Part shown: positions 36,390-44,009 of the stretch, piece after piece
How positions within the stretch are numbered: position 1 is the first letter of the stretch
Layout: each line of letters begins with the position of its first letter
From: Rhodocyclaceae bacterium
Lineage (GTDB): Bacteria > Pseudomonadota > Gammaproteobacteria > Burkholderiales > Rhodocyclaceae
Reading direction: 5' to 3'
DNA length: 64,000 nt
Assembly (NCBI GenBank): GCA_019455325.1
Contig: JACFMQ010000004.1
Coordinates: 259,247-323,246, forward strand
Notes under the pieces: model-generated
The model's database searches: none
Told to the model about the DNA's origin: nothing
The model's input: only the letters and a program-made list of their open reading frames with translations
Made by a program: the position numbers and the translations under genes

Positions 36390-36509
36390 CCCTGCACCAT
36401 TCGGCACACCCACTCGACATAGGCCGCTGCCATCCTTATGCTGTAACGCTTATAACGGATGACTTCCCGGAGACGGCAGAGCAAGGTTTGGAGACTGCGG
36501 CTGCGACAT
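36390..36509 (-). pseudogene. intI: Integron integrase gene relic (5' end only, frameshifted)
   Basis: On the minus strand the ATG at 36509 opens a frame beginning MSQPQSPN that ends at a stop after 19 codons. In the neighbouring frame the sequence reads LLCRLREVIRYKRYSIR and then AYVEWVCRMV, which is the N-terminal SAM-like part of integron integrases (compare [22 protein letters not shown] of IntI1). Homology stops near 36390, so about 40 of more than 300 residues remain, with a frameshift near codon 9. A LexA box precedes the ATG, as known for intI promoters, and attC-like sites follow on the other side. It cannot make an active recombinase. Confidence 0.8.
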
Positions 36510-36525
36510 AGCTTCACCCGGAAAA

Positions 36526-36545
36526 TACTGTATGCGAATACAGCA
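36526..36545 (-). promoter_or_regulatory. LexA (SOS) box at the intI promoter
   Basis: The sequence CTGT-ATGCGAAT-ACAG (36528-36543) matches the proteobacterial LexA consensus CTGT-N8-ACAG, with TA on its left flank. Integron integrase genes are known to be SOS-controlled. It lies 19 nt before the relic's ATG, the expected place. Confidence 0.82.
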
Positions 36546-36772
36546 GCATTTTTTGTTGTGAATGAAAAGCATGGGGGGAACAGGATGTATCGGAAATACA
36601 CGAGGATGCGGGGGGACTGCGGGTCGCAGCCTTGTTTCACTGCCGCCTATTCCGGAGGGCGCGAGAGGAAAGCAGATGAAATCTGTTAATTTTCAACACA
36701 TTAAAATCACATCGCATTCTAGGATAGGTGGCAACGCCCTAGAATATATGGCGGTTTTGATGTCCACTTCTA

Positions 36773-36779
36773 GTTGGGC
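36773..36779 (+). other. Candidate attI/first-cassette junction
   Basis: GTTGGGC fits the GTTRRRY core at which integron integrases cut. It lies 18 nt before the first cassette gene and 264 nt from the intI start, the usual arrangement. The region 36546-36772 shows no gene and should hold attI and a cassette promoter. Confidence 0.5.
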
Positions 36780-36796
36780 CTCCTAAACGCATACTG

Positions 36797-38245
36797 ATGA
36801 CAGACATGAGTTCCGACAGTACCAAACAGCCGAAGAAGGAATTTGTCATTCGGCCGCCTACGCCGCCCTTCGACCTACAGACTGAAAAGCTTGGCGTCGT
36901 GAAGGTAGGACACCTCACGATGAAGGCACTCATCAAGATATCTCCAGACCTTGATCCGAAAAGCGAAGTAAGCGACCAAGACTTAATTAGGGCTGTATTT
37001 CTTGCCGTGGCAACGCATCCCTCAGAAACTGATGAGGGGCAGCCCTGCCCACTGACAGCAGATGATGCAGTCAAAGTCACCGAACAAGATCTTCAAGATT
37101 TTGCTAAGCGCTTTCTTGAAGCCGAGAAGTGGGAGGCTTCTTCTGACGCAGACCCGGTAACCGCGTTGGCTGAGAAAATTCGATCGCAGGTTCGTCAAAT
37201 TGGTGAATCGACGAAGAAGATGATGGACCAATTCCAAGGCGTTTTGTCAAACGATACAAAGCGCCTGTTCATGATGAACACCGCCCTTAGCGAACGTCTT
37301 AAGGAGATATCGGGCTTAGCAACAATCAATCAGTTCATCAAGGACCGAGAGCAATTTGAATCGCTTACTGCCGCAAGTCAGTTATTGAAAGACAGAGAAG
37401 CCTATTTGAAGGTGGGCGCTACAGCCGACCTATTGAAGAATCTTCCGGGGTCACATGCAACCGGTGCGTTTGCGTCGTTGCCCGAATTCGAGGCTCCGAA
37501 AATCGAAATGCCTCGGCCGGTCGATCTGCCCATCAATCGAGCAGCGAAGGCCATGACGGAGTTGAACCAAAAGGCCGATTCACTTAAAGAAACTGCGGAT
37601 GCGATGGCCGCGGCAATTGGAGTAATCAACGAAGCTATCGCAAGTGCATTGCTCGACTTCAAGGCTAAACAACAGCGCGATGATAGGAGTCAGCGGATTA
37701 GCCTAAATATTGCAGCGGGTTCGCTGTTTGCGTCTGTGATCGTGGGCTTAGTCTCGCTCTGGTTTTCGTGGGGAAGTTACGAACTTGCGAAAGCTTCGGA
37801 CGCCTCGTCAAGCGAGCAAAGAATCGGCAATGATAATGCAATGGCGGAGCAAACAAAGCTGCTGAGAGACCTCCTACTGACCCAACAGGAGCACGTAGAA
37901 AAATCAAAGTCGTCTGCGATTGAATGGCTTGCAATCACAGACTCTCCTGAGTATGCCAGTAGCTGGGAACAGACAGGCACGCTCTTCCAGAAAGCCCTGA
38001 CCAAGCAGAGGTGGCAGGGGCAACTTGAAAAGACTCGACTGCCACTCGGAACAGTGAAATCCAGGGAGTTCAAAAGTGCCGAGGGAGCGCGTGTTCTCCC
38101 CGGAGCACCAGAGGGTCAATACGTTGTTCTTCAGTACGAGACCCAGTTCGAGAAGAGCCCCAAGATGATTGAGACCGTGACAACCACGTTGGAGGGGACT
38201 GAAACGTGGAAAGTGGTTGGATACTACATCAAGAGGTCGAAGTAG
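36797..38245 (+). CDS. Membrane protein with C-terminal DUF4019-like domain (cassette 1)
   Basis: A 482-residue protein without a known function. Residues 1-130 are soluble and unassigned; residues 130-310 are largely helical with coiled-coil-like character (KAMTELNQKADSLKETADAM); one transmembrane helix follows (ASVIVGLVSLWFSW, about residues 307-330); the C-terminal 115 residues (AIEWLAITDSPEYASSWEQT through ETWKVVGYYIKRSK) resemble DUF4019, a small periplasmic NTF2-like domain. Codon use and GC differ sharply from core genes. It is large for an integron cassette. Confidence 0.75.
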   Translation: MTDMSSDSTKQPKKEFVIRPPTPPFDLQTEKLGVVKVGHLTMKALIKISPDLDPKSEVSDQDLIRAVFLAVATHPSETDEGQPCPLTADDAVKVTEQDLQDFAKRFLEAEKWEASSDADPVTALAEKIRSQVRQIGESTKKMMDQFQGVLSNDTKRLFMMNTALSERLKEISGLATINQFIKDREQFESLTAASQLLKDREAYLKVGATADLLKNLPGSHATGAFASLPEFEAPKIEMPRPVDLPINRAAKAMTELNQKADSLKETADAMAAAIGVINEAIASALLDFKAKQQRDDRSQRISLNIAAGSLFASVIVGLVSLWFSWGSYELAKASDASSSEQRIGNDNAMAEQTKLLRDLLLTQQEHVEKSKSSAIEWLAITDSPEYASSWEQTGTLFQKALTKQRWQGQLEKTRLPLGTVKSREFKSAEGARVLPGAPEGQYVVLQYETQFEKSPKMIETVTTTLEGTETWKVVGYYIKRSK

Positions 38246-38263
38246 GCGGAAAGGCGGGAAGGC

Positions 38264-38331
38264 GGCTAACCCTTCCATCGAGAGGATTTGCCCCGGCAAG
38301 CCGTGTCAAGCCTCTCATGTCAAACATTAGG
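38264..38331 (+). repeat. attC-like site 1 (degenerate)
   Basis: GGCTAAC at 38264 and CATTAGG at 38325 stand in for the R'' and R' cores, with an internal stem GAGAGG/CCTCTC (38280-38285, 38311-38316). The right core has lost the G of GTT, so this is the weakest of the three. TTAGG nevertheless pairs with the R'' of the following cassette. Confidence 0.5.
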
Positions 38332-38373
38332 ATTTTCCTGATCTCAACCTCAAGCTATCCAAGGAGGCAGCAA

Positions 38374-38682
38374 ATGAGAGTTTCACTTAAGTCTTCGATA
38401 TGCCTTATTGCTATGTTATTTGCCTTCGCTTCCCAGGGTATAGCCCAAACAGCACCCCGCGACTCCATACCCCAAAGATTCTCTGACTCTCGCGTACAAA
38501 TGCCACCGCGGCACCTCGACGATATTCCCGTCGGCTCGGCACCAGGAATGAGCGTTCGTTCCCCTGCTACACTTAATGTAGATAGCACTAGCCGCCTTGT
38601 TCTGGAGCGAATGGTCTTGCTTGAGAAGAAGCTTGATCTCATGGAGAAGAGACTGAGCCAACTCGAAAAGGGTGGAAAATAA
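38374..38682 (+). CDS. Small secreted protein with C-terminal coiled coil (cassette 2)
   Basis: A 102-residue protein of unknown function. A signal peptide (residues 1-22, ending GIAQT) is followed by a proline-rich middle and a C-terminal coiled coil (LVLERMVLLEKKLDLMEKRL). The start is fixed by AAGGAGG 8 nt upstream. The stop codon overlaps the next start by one base, so the two products are probably made together. Confidence 0.72.
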   Translation: MRVSLKSSICLIAMLFAFASQGIAQTAPRDSIPQRFSDSRVQMPPRHLDDIPVGSAPGMSVRSPATLNVDSTSRLVLERMVLLEKKLDLMEKRLSQLEKGGK

Positions 38683-39101
38683 TGGCCAGCATCAGCGATG
38701 ACATTGCGACACAAATGGCTGCTCTCGACAAAAAGCTGGCCGAAAACGCACGTCAGTTTCAAACAATCACTTCAGTAAAGCCTGCTGAAGCTCAGTCCAA
38801 GTCTTGGTGGCGGGCTGATGAGGCAATGACGATCAGTGCAGTCGTTCTCGTTTTTGGAGTTACCATATTGGTTCTTGCGGCTATCCTGTTGCGAAGAACG
38901 GTCGTTTCAGCCGACTCCATTCTTCGCGTTTTTGGCACTGTTCTAATCATTATCGGCGCAATCTTTCTAGTCGTCGCCGGCTATACTGAGCAGCAGATGG
39001 GGCCAGTCATGGGTCTTCTTGGCACCATAGCAGGGTACCTTCTCGGAAAGAGCAACAACAATTCAGGTAGTTCACAAGTTGGCACCCCGGACAAGCCCTA
39101 A
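38682..39101 (+). CDS. Small membrane protein with coiled-coil N-terminus (cassette 2)
   Basis: A 139-residue protein of unknown function with a cytosolic helical N-terminus (residues 1-45) and three hydrophobic segments (AVVLVFGVTILVLAAILL; VFGTVLIIIGAIFLVVAGY; VMGLLGTIAGYLLG). It is coupled to the upstream secreted coiled-coil protein. Its TAA lies within the R'' core of attC-like site 2, as is common in cassettes. Confidence 0.75.
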   Translation: MASISDDIATQMAALDKKLAENARQFQTITSVKPAEAQSKSWWRADEAMTISAVVLVFGVTILVLAAILLRRTVVSADSILRVFGTVLIIIGAIFLVVAGYTEQQMGPVMGLLGTIAGYLLGKSNNNSGSSQVGTPDKP

Positions 39102-39164
39102 CCCTACGGTCCACCGGACGCTACGCGATAAAGCCGCGTAGCGCCGGCGACCTTCACGTTATGA
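39096..39164 (+). repeat. attC-like site 2
   Basis: CCCTAAC (39096-39102) and GTTATGA (39158-39164) bound 69 nt that contain a perfect stem GCTACGCG/CGCGTAGC (39120-39127, 39135-39142). GTTATGA is complementary to the left core of the next attC (TCATAAC), as expected because both derive from the same cassette. Confidence 0.72.
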
Positions 39165-39173
39165 GTCAATCTT

Positions 39174-39443
39174 ATGAGCGATGAAACATGCCCAGTGTGT
39201 AGTGGTATTGCAATGAAAAAAACCTCTAAGATTTTTGCATTCAAACCCATGAAATGTAGCTCTTGCGGCCAAAAATTAAGGCTTGCTAGTAAAGCATCTC
39301 TGACAGCCATCTTGGCTACTAGTGTGCTTTCCTCGCTCCTTATTTTTTTATTTGGTTTTAAATGGCATATTGCCTTTGGAATTATCGGGGCGCTTGTTTT
39401 TCTTCCTGCTGGATACTTCATGCCGCTTGAGGCAAGAAAATGA
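39174..39443 (+). CDS. Small membrane protein with zinc-ribbon-like cysteines (cassette 3)
   Basis: An 89-residue protein of unknown function. Two CxxC pairs (ETCPVCSG and MKCSSCGQK) suggest an N-terminal zinc ribbon; two hydrophobic segments follow (LATSVLSSLLIFLFGF and IAFGIIGALVFLPAGYF). The gene starts 15 nt after the cassette boundary and is strongly AT-rich. Confidence 0.75.
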   Translation: MSDETCPVCSGIAMKKTSKIFAFKPMKCSSCGQKLRLASKASLTAILATSVLSSLLIFLFGFKWHIAFGIIGALVFLPAGYFMPLEARK

Positions 39444-39450
39444 GATTTAC

Positions 39451-39531
39451 TCATAACAAGCCGAGCAAGGCCGCTCGCGTCGCTCGCTGGACTCGGCCTG
39501 ACGGCCTCGCCACCTATCTCCAGTGTTAGGC
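39451..39531 (+). repeat. attC-like site 3
   Basis: TCATAAC (39451-39457) and GTTAGGC (39525-39531, a canonical right core) bound 81 nt with an inner stem GCCGAG/CTCGGC. The left core complements GTTATGA at the start of this cassette. The 166 nt beyond it up to the next gene hold no recognisable cassette. Confidence 0.75.
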
Positions 39532-39677
39532 GAATAGGGCATGACACATTCTGTACAGATCATGTATTCACCTGACACCGACCCCGAACCGGTGTTGCTT
39601 TATGCGACTTCCGTCAGGAAGCTTCCCATCAAATAGACATTCCAGAACTGGAATCTGCGGTGCTTGTAAGTCTGCCG

Positions 39678-39695
39678 CCCCCCCCCCCCCCCCCC
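39678..39695. repeat. Run of 18 C residues
   Basis: An uninterrupted tract of 18 cytosines lies 2 nt beyond the stop codon of the minus-strand membrane protein gene. Such tracts are prone to slippage, so its length may vary between cells or be a sequencing artefact. Confidence 0.9.
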
Positions 39696-39697
39696 GC

Positions 39698-40159
39698 TCA
39701 GTCCGCGTTGGCCTTAACCAGCTTGCGCAGCCGCATCCCATCGCGTGCATTCAGTCCCATCAACAGCAGGTTGGCGGCACCGGCCAGCAGTTCGAGCGCC
39801 TGGACTGAGTAGAACCAGCCATCAAAGGCGCCGGCCCGGGCTTTCCATGACAGGCACAGGGCCGCAGGAACAAGGATCAGCAAGCCGTTCATGGCAATGA
39901 AGGGCATGCGGTGGCGCTTCTGGCGGATCGCCGGATGCCCGTTATTCCTCCCCAGGGCAAAGCCACTGCCGCCTGTAACCATCAGCAAGGGAATCAGGAC
40001 GAAAAGCCCCAAGGCAATGGCCTGCTTGACCCAGACGACTGCCTGAACGGACAGAAACAGCTCCGAGATCAGCGTAGACAGCCAGAAAGCGGCGATCGTG
40101 AGCATGGCCAGCAAACCGGCCAAGGCATGAATACGGGTTTTCACGACACGGACATTCAT
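39698..40159 (-). CDS. Membrane protein cotranscribed with a MarR regulator
   Basis: A 153-residue inner-membrane protein with about four hydrophobic segments (GLLAMLTIAAFWLSTLI; AIALGLFVLIPLLMVTGG; FIAMNGLLILVPAALCL; LELLAGAANLLLMGLN). I recognise no family function. Its start overlaps the stop of the marR-like gene by 4 nt (ATGA), so it is probably a target of that regulator. Confidence 0.78.
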   Translation of the reverse strand: MNVRVVKTRIHALAGLLAMLTIAAFWLSTLISELFLSVQAVVWVKQAIALGLFVLIPLLMVTGGSGFALGRNNGHPAIRQKRHRMPFIAMNGLLILVPAALCLSWKARAGAFDGWFYSVQALELLAGAANLLLMGLNARDGMRLRKLVKANAD

Positions 40160-40626
40160 TGTTCGCCTCCTTCGTCGTCCAGCGGATGGAGTTCATTGAT
40201 GCGGGCCAGCGTCCGTACAGTGATCGCCAAGTCTTCCGCCGAAAACGCACCGCTCACCTCGGCGACGTGGCGGTTCCATTCGTCGTCGATTCTGCGGTAC
40301 AGCGCAGTGCCGGACTCCGTCAGCAGATAGAAAGGGGAACGTTTGTGGTGCGGGTTAGCCAGCCTCACGGCCAGGCCCTCTTCTGTCAGCAGGTTGAGCT
40401 GTTTCTGTGCGCCTTGACGGGTAACCCCCATGCTCGAAGCGATTTGCGGAGCGGTCAGCGGCTGAGCGGCCAGGGCGAGCGCTCCCAGCATCTGCCAGCG
40501 GGCGCTGGTCAGTTCGAACGGCGCCGCAAAGCGGTCTCCCCAGCCGATGAGCTGTCCGTTTGCACGAAAAACCTGAAGGATCGTGTCGGTGAAATGTTTG
40601 TACAGCGCATTTGCAGATCGGGGCAT
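40156..40626 (-). CDS. MarR-family transcriptional regulator
   Basis: A 156-residue winged-helix regulator. Helix-turn-helix region TAPQIASSMGVTRQGAQKQL with the wing NPHHKRSPFYLLTESG. The ATG at 40626 is preferred because GGAGG stands 5 nt upstream; another ATG at 40638 is in frame. Two palindromes in front of the gene are probable autoregulatory operators. The ligand is not predictable. Confidence 0.88.
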   Translation of the reverse strand: MPRSANALYKHFTDTILQVFRANGQLIGWGDRFAAPFELTSARWQMLGALALAAQPLTAPQIASSMGVTRQGAQKQLNLLTEEGLAVRLANPHHKRSPFYLLTESGTALYRRIDDEWNRHVAEVSGAFSAEDLAITVRTLARINELHPLDDEGGEQ

Positions 40627-40641
40627 CACAGCCTCCATTGA

Positions 40642-40690
40642 CAACCGGTTGCCGAATTGGGGACAGATTACACGACGACAACCAGTTGTC
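40642..40690 (-). promoter_or_regulatory. Two palindromic operators for the MarR-type regulator
   Basis: CAACCGGTTG (40642-40651) and GACAAC-CA-GTTGTC (40677-40690) share the half-site ACAAC and lie just upstream of the marR-like gene. The second is a perfect 6+6 inverted repeat. This is the usual layout for MarR autorepression. Confidence 0.65.
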
Positions 40691-40800
40691 AACGAACGAA
40701 GCTTTGCTGGCTGCGAGACCGGCCGATCCACATGCATCATTCCCAAGCGCCCGGCTTTACAATCCCGCCGTTCGAGCCTCAACCCACGAAAAGGAAGTCA

Positions 40801-41160
40801 ATGAACAAGCCCGTCGCAGGAATGTTGCTCATCGCCGCCGCCCCGCTGCTCTTCGGCGCGGCCGCCGCGCAGGAGCACCATCACCACTTCGCACCGGACG
40901 TCGACGCCTTTCACGCCGTGCTCGCGCCGGTGTGGCACGCCAGCCCCGGCCCGGCGCGCGCGCAGGACGCATGCGCGAAGGCGGGCCGGATGGCAACGCT
41001 GGCGGCAGACATCCGCTCGTCGGACGCCTCCGCACTGCAAACCACCGTCGCCGCGCTGAAGACGAAGTGCAAGGACAAGCCGGCCGAGGTCGACGGCGCC
41101 CTCCACGACGTCCACGAAGCCTTCCACGACCTGATCGGAATGCCGTCCGCAAAAAAGTAG
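40801..41160 (+). CDS. Small periplasmic protein of unknown function
   Basis: A 119-residue protein with a signal peptide (residues 1-23, ending AAAAQ). The mature part begins with a histidine cluster (EHHHHFAPD) and holds two cysteines (DACAKAG, KTKCKDK), which might bind metal or form a disulfide. The start is supported by AAGGAAG 5 nt upstream. GC returns to the core level here. Confidence 0.7.
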   Translation: MNKPVAGMLLIAAAPLLFGAAAAQEHHHHFAPDVDAFHAVLAPVWHASPGPARAQDACAKAGRMATLAADIRSSDASALQTTVAALKTKCKDKPAEVDGALHDVHEAFHDLIGMPSAKK

Positions 41161-41233
41161 GCATCGCACCGCCACACGCGGGCGCCCTCCCCGGCGCCCC
41201 ATCCCGCCCGCCCCACGCCCCCGCCGCCTCGTT

Positions 41234-41259
41234 ATAACCATCTAACAAATCCATCGTTC
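41234..41259 (+). promoter_or_regulatory. 26-nt sulfur-type box upstream of the 41-52 kb gene series
   Basis: Begins ATAACCATCT and ends TCCATCGTTC, 26 nt, 60 nt before the binding-protein gene. Confidence 0.72.
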
Positions 41260-41319
41260 TCCCGCCGGTTCGCGCCCGCTACATTGCGTCGCACCCACGC
41301 AACCATGGAGAACTCCCTC

Positions 41320-42345
41320 ATGCACTACCCGAAACTGCTCGCGTCGCTGCTCGCCGGCGTCGCGCTCTCGGCCCTTTCCGGCGTCGCCGCGGCCGAGTCG
41401 CTGAAGGTCGGCTATCTGCCGGTCACCGGCCACGCCAAGTTCTTCGTCGCCAAGGAACAGGGCATCTTCGCCAAGGAAGGGCTGGACGTCGAACTGATCG
41501 AGTTCCAGAACTCGGCGGACGGGCTCAACGCCGTCGTCGCCGGCAAGCTGGACGTCGGCGCCTTCGGCACGACGGCGCCGGTGGCGCACATCTCGAAGGG
41601 CGCCAAGCTGAAGATCATCGGCGGCATCATGGGCGGCGACGCGGCCATCGTCACCACCGCCGCCAACGCGCCGGGCGTGAAGCAGGTCGCCGACCTCAAG
41701 GGCAAGAAGGTCGCCACCGTGCGCATGGCCTCGGGCGACGCGGTGCTGCGCGGCGCGCTGAAGGATGCCGGCCTCAACTGGAAGACCGACGTACAGATCT
41801 TCGAACTGAAGAATCCGCCGGCGGTGATCGAAGCGGTGAAGTCCGGCCAGGTCGACGCCGGCGTCGTCTGGGGCCCGCACGACCTGCGCGCCGAGGACCA
41901 GGGCCTGAAGGTGGTGATCCATTCGACCGACCTGCAGCCCGGCCATCCGTGCTGCCGCCTGGTCATCACCGACGCGCGCCACGCCGCCGACAAGGGCACC
42001 TGGGAGAAATTCCTGCGCGCCATCCTGAAGGCCGAGAAGTTCGCGGCGGAGAACAAGAAGGAGACGGTCGACGCCATCGCCAAGTACGTCAAGCTGGACA
42101 AGGACCTGCTCTGGCGCGGCTACTACTCGCCCTACCTGGACCAGGCCAGCGATCCGAACGTGAAGGGCGTGCAGCACTTCGCCGACGTGATGACCAACAG
42201 CGAGTTCATCAACACCAAGCCGGACCTCGCCTCGGCCATCGATCCGTCGATCTACCGCAAGGTGCTCGACCAGCTGGCGAAGGAAGAGCCGAAGGAAGCC
42301 TTCTGGAAGAAGCTGCAGAAGGAATTCAAGGAGAAGAACGCGTAA
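41320..42345 (+). CDS. NitT/TauT-type substrate-binding protein
   Basis: A 341-residue periplasmic binding protein of the NMT1/SsuA type. Signal peptide residues 1-24; mature start ESLKVGYLPVTGHAKFFVAK; middle motif IEFQNSADGLNAVVAGKLDVG. A GHPCCRLVI segment matches the CC pair of the CODH-linked binding protein at 29575. It is the first gene of a long plus-strand series, under a sulfur-type box, so an organosulfur anion is the most likely ligand. An ATG at 41305 would add five residues. Confidence 0.88.
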   Translation: MHYPKLLASLLAGVALSALSGVAAAESLKVGYLPVTGHAKFFVAKEQGIFAKEGLDVELIEFQNSADGLNAVVAGKLDVGAFGTTAPVAHISKGAKLKIIGGIMGGDAAIVTTAANAPGVKQVADLKGKKVATVRMASGDAVLRGALKDAGLNWKTDVQIFELKNPPAVIEAVKSGQVDAGVVWGPHDLRAEDQGLKVVIHSTDLQPGHPCCRLVITDARHAADKGTWEKFLRAILKAEKFAAENKKETVDAIAKYVKLDKDLLWRGYYSPYLDQASDPNVKGVQHFADVMTNSEFINTKPDLASAIDPSIYRKVLDQLAKEEPKEAFWKKLQKEFKEKNA

Positions 42346-43130
42346 TGGGCCAGGGACTGTCCCTGTCGGGCGTCGACTTCGCGTACGACGCCGCGCCGAT
42401 CCTCAGCGGCATCGATCTGGAGATTCCGAGCGGGCAGTTCGTCAGCCTGCTCGGCGCCAGCGGTTCCGGCAAGTCGACGCTGCTGCGGCTGATCGCCGGC
42501 CTGCAGCGGACGTCGCGCGGGCACCTGCTCTGGAACGGGGAAGCCATCGACGGTCCCAGCCTCGAACGCGGCGTCGTCTTCCAGGACTACGCGCTCTTTC
42601 CGTGGCTGTCGGTGGTGGACAACGTCGCCGTCGCCGTCGGCAAGGCGCGGCCGAAGAGCGGCAAGGCCGAACGCCGCGAGGAGGCCGTCGCCCGCCTGAA
42701 GCAGGTCGGCCTCGAATCGGCCGTCGGCAAGTATCCGTTCGAACTCTCCGGCGGCATGCGCCAGCGCGGCGCCATCGCCCGCGCGCTGGCGCTCGGCTCG
42801 CCGCTGCTGCTGCTCGACGAGCCCTTCGGCGCGCTCGACCCGGTGAACCGCGCCCGCCTGCAGGATCTGCTGCTGGCGGTGTGGGAGTCGGCGACGCCGA
42901 AGAAAACCATCGTCTTCGTCACGCACGACGTGGACGAGGCCCTCTACCTCGGCGACCGCGTCGTCATCCTCGGCTCGACGCCGGGCCGGGTGATCGCCGA
43001 CCTGCCGGTGGACTTCCCGCGCCACCGCGAGCGCCGCGCGCTGCTCGAAAGCCGGCCGTTCCACGAACTGCGCGAGCGCGTCGCCGAAACCCTGGCCGAA
43101 GACACGCTGCGCCAGCTGGTCGCCGCCTGA
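42345..43130 (+). CDS. NitT/TauT-type ABC transporter ATP-binding protein
   Basis: A 261-residue ATPase: Walker A GASGSGKST, signature LSGGMRQRGAIARAL, Walker [14 protein letters not shown]-loop VTHDVDEALYL. Its ATG overlaps the binding-protein TAA by one base, so the two are coupled. Works with the following permease. Confidence 0.92.
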   Translation: MGQGLSLSGVDFAYDAAPILSGIDLEIPSGQFVSLLGASGSGKSTLLRLIAGLQRTSRGHLLWNGEAIDGPSLERGVVFQDYALFPWLSVVDNVAVAVGKARPKSGKAERREEAVARLKQVGLESAVGKYPFELSGGMRQRGAIARALALGSPLLLLDEPFGALDPVNRARLQDLLLAVWESATPKKTIVFVTHDVDEALYLGDRVVILGSTPGRVIADLPVDFPRHRERRALLESRPFHELRERVAETLAEDTLRQLVAA

Positions 43131-43134
43131 ACCG

Positions 43135-43998
43135 ATGGAGTACATCGCCATGACCCCGAGCACCCAAGCCGCCGCGCTGCGCGAACTGCCGGCGACGGCG
43201 CCCCCCGGCGACGCGCCGGCGGCGGCCAACGCACCCCGCGCCGCCGCACCGTCCCGTCTGCTGCGCCTGCTCGAAGGCGCCAGCGTCTTCGCCGCGCTGC
43301 TCGCCGCGTGGTTCGTCGCCTCGGTCTATCTGCCGCTCGGCGACAACCCGCTGATCCCGGCGCCGCCGCTGGTCGCGCGCGCGCTCGTCGATTCGCTGCC
43401 CGAGCTGTGGGCCGGCACGCTGTCGTCGCTGACCATCCTCGTGCCGGGCTTCGCGCTCGCCGTCGTCGCCGGCATCGTCGCCGGGCTGGCGGTCGGCACC
43501 TCGCGCCACCTGGAGAACGCCTTCCTGCCGTTCGCCCGCGTCGCCGCGCCGGTGCCGCCGACGGTGTACATCCCGTACGCCATCGCCATCCTGCCGACCT
43601 TCAAGCTCTCGGCGATCTTCGTCGTCTTCATCGGCGCCTTCTGGCCGGTCTTCCAGAACGCCGTCGCCGGCGCGCACGCGCTGGAACAGCGCTACCGCGA
43701 CAACGCGGCGATCCTCGGCCTCACCGGCTTCGAGTACCGCCTGCGCGTCGTCTTCCCGGCGGCGCTGCCGCACATCTTCTCCGGCATGGCGGTCGGGCTG
43801 GCCTTCTCGTTCATCCTGCTGACCGTGGCCGAGCTGTTCGGCGCCAATGCCGGCCTCGGCCGCTTCGTGCAGTACTACGCCGACTTCGCCGACTACCCGC
43901 GCATGGTCGCCGGCATCCTCTACACCGGTCTCGTCACCTGGCTGGCGATGACCGGCCTCGACCGGCTGCGCCGCCGCGTCCTGTTCTGGCACAAGTGA
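43135..43998 (+). CDS. NitT/TauT-type ABC transporter permease
   Basis: A 287-residue permease with about six membrane helices and the EAA region ALEQRYRDNAAILGLTGFEY. The first 40 residues are alanine/proline-rich; an in-frame ATG at 43150 is an alternative start. Completes the importer encoded by the two preceding genes. Confidence 0.9.
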   Translation: MEYIAMTPSTQAAALRELPATAPPGDAPAAANAPRAAAPSRLLRLLEGASVFAALLAAWFVASVYLPLGDNPLIPAPPLVARALVDSLPELWAGTLSSLTILVPGFALAVVAGIVAGLAVGTSRHLENAFLPFARVAAPVPPTVYIPYAIAILPTFKLSAIFVVFIGAFWPVFQNAVAGAHALEQRYRDNAAILGLTGFEYRLRVVFPAALPHIFSGMAVGLAFSFILLTVAELFGANAGLGRFVQYYADFADYPRMVAGILYTGLVTWLAMTGLDRLRRRVLFWHK

Positions 43999-44009
43999 AG
44001 GAAACATCG

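Larger units (their letters stand above)
36390..39531. mobile_element. Relic integron with three gene cassettes
   Basis: The element comprises, from left to right, a truncated intI on the minus strand, a LexA-controlled promoter, a candidate attI junction at 36773, and three cassettes on the plus strand each ending in an attC-like site (38264-38331, 39096-39164, 39451-39531). GC is far lower than in the flanks. The cassettes carry genes of unknown function. The layout is that of a chromosomal integron that has lost its integrase. Confidence 0.75.

Noticed and set aside
36104-36640. A 178-codon minus-strand open frame as an intact gene
   Set aside because: Only its centre resembles integrase; the frame has no ribosome site, starts upstream of the LexA box and runs into the toxin gene. 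It is better explained as an intI relic.
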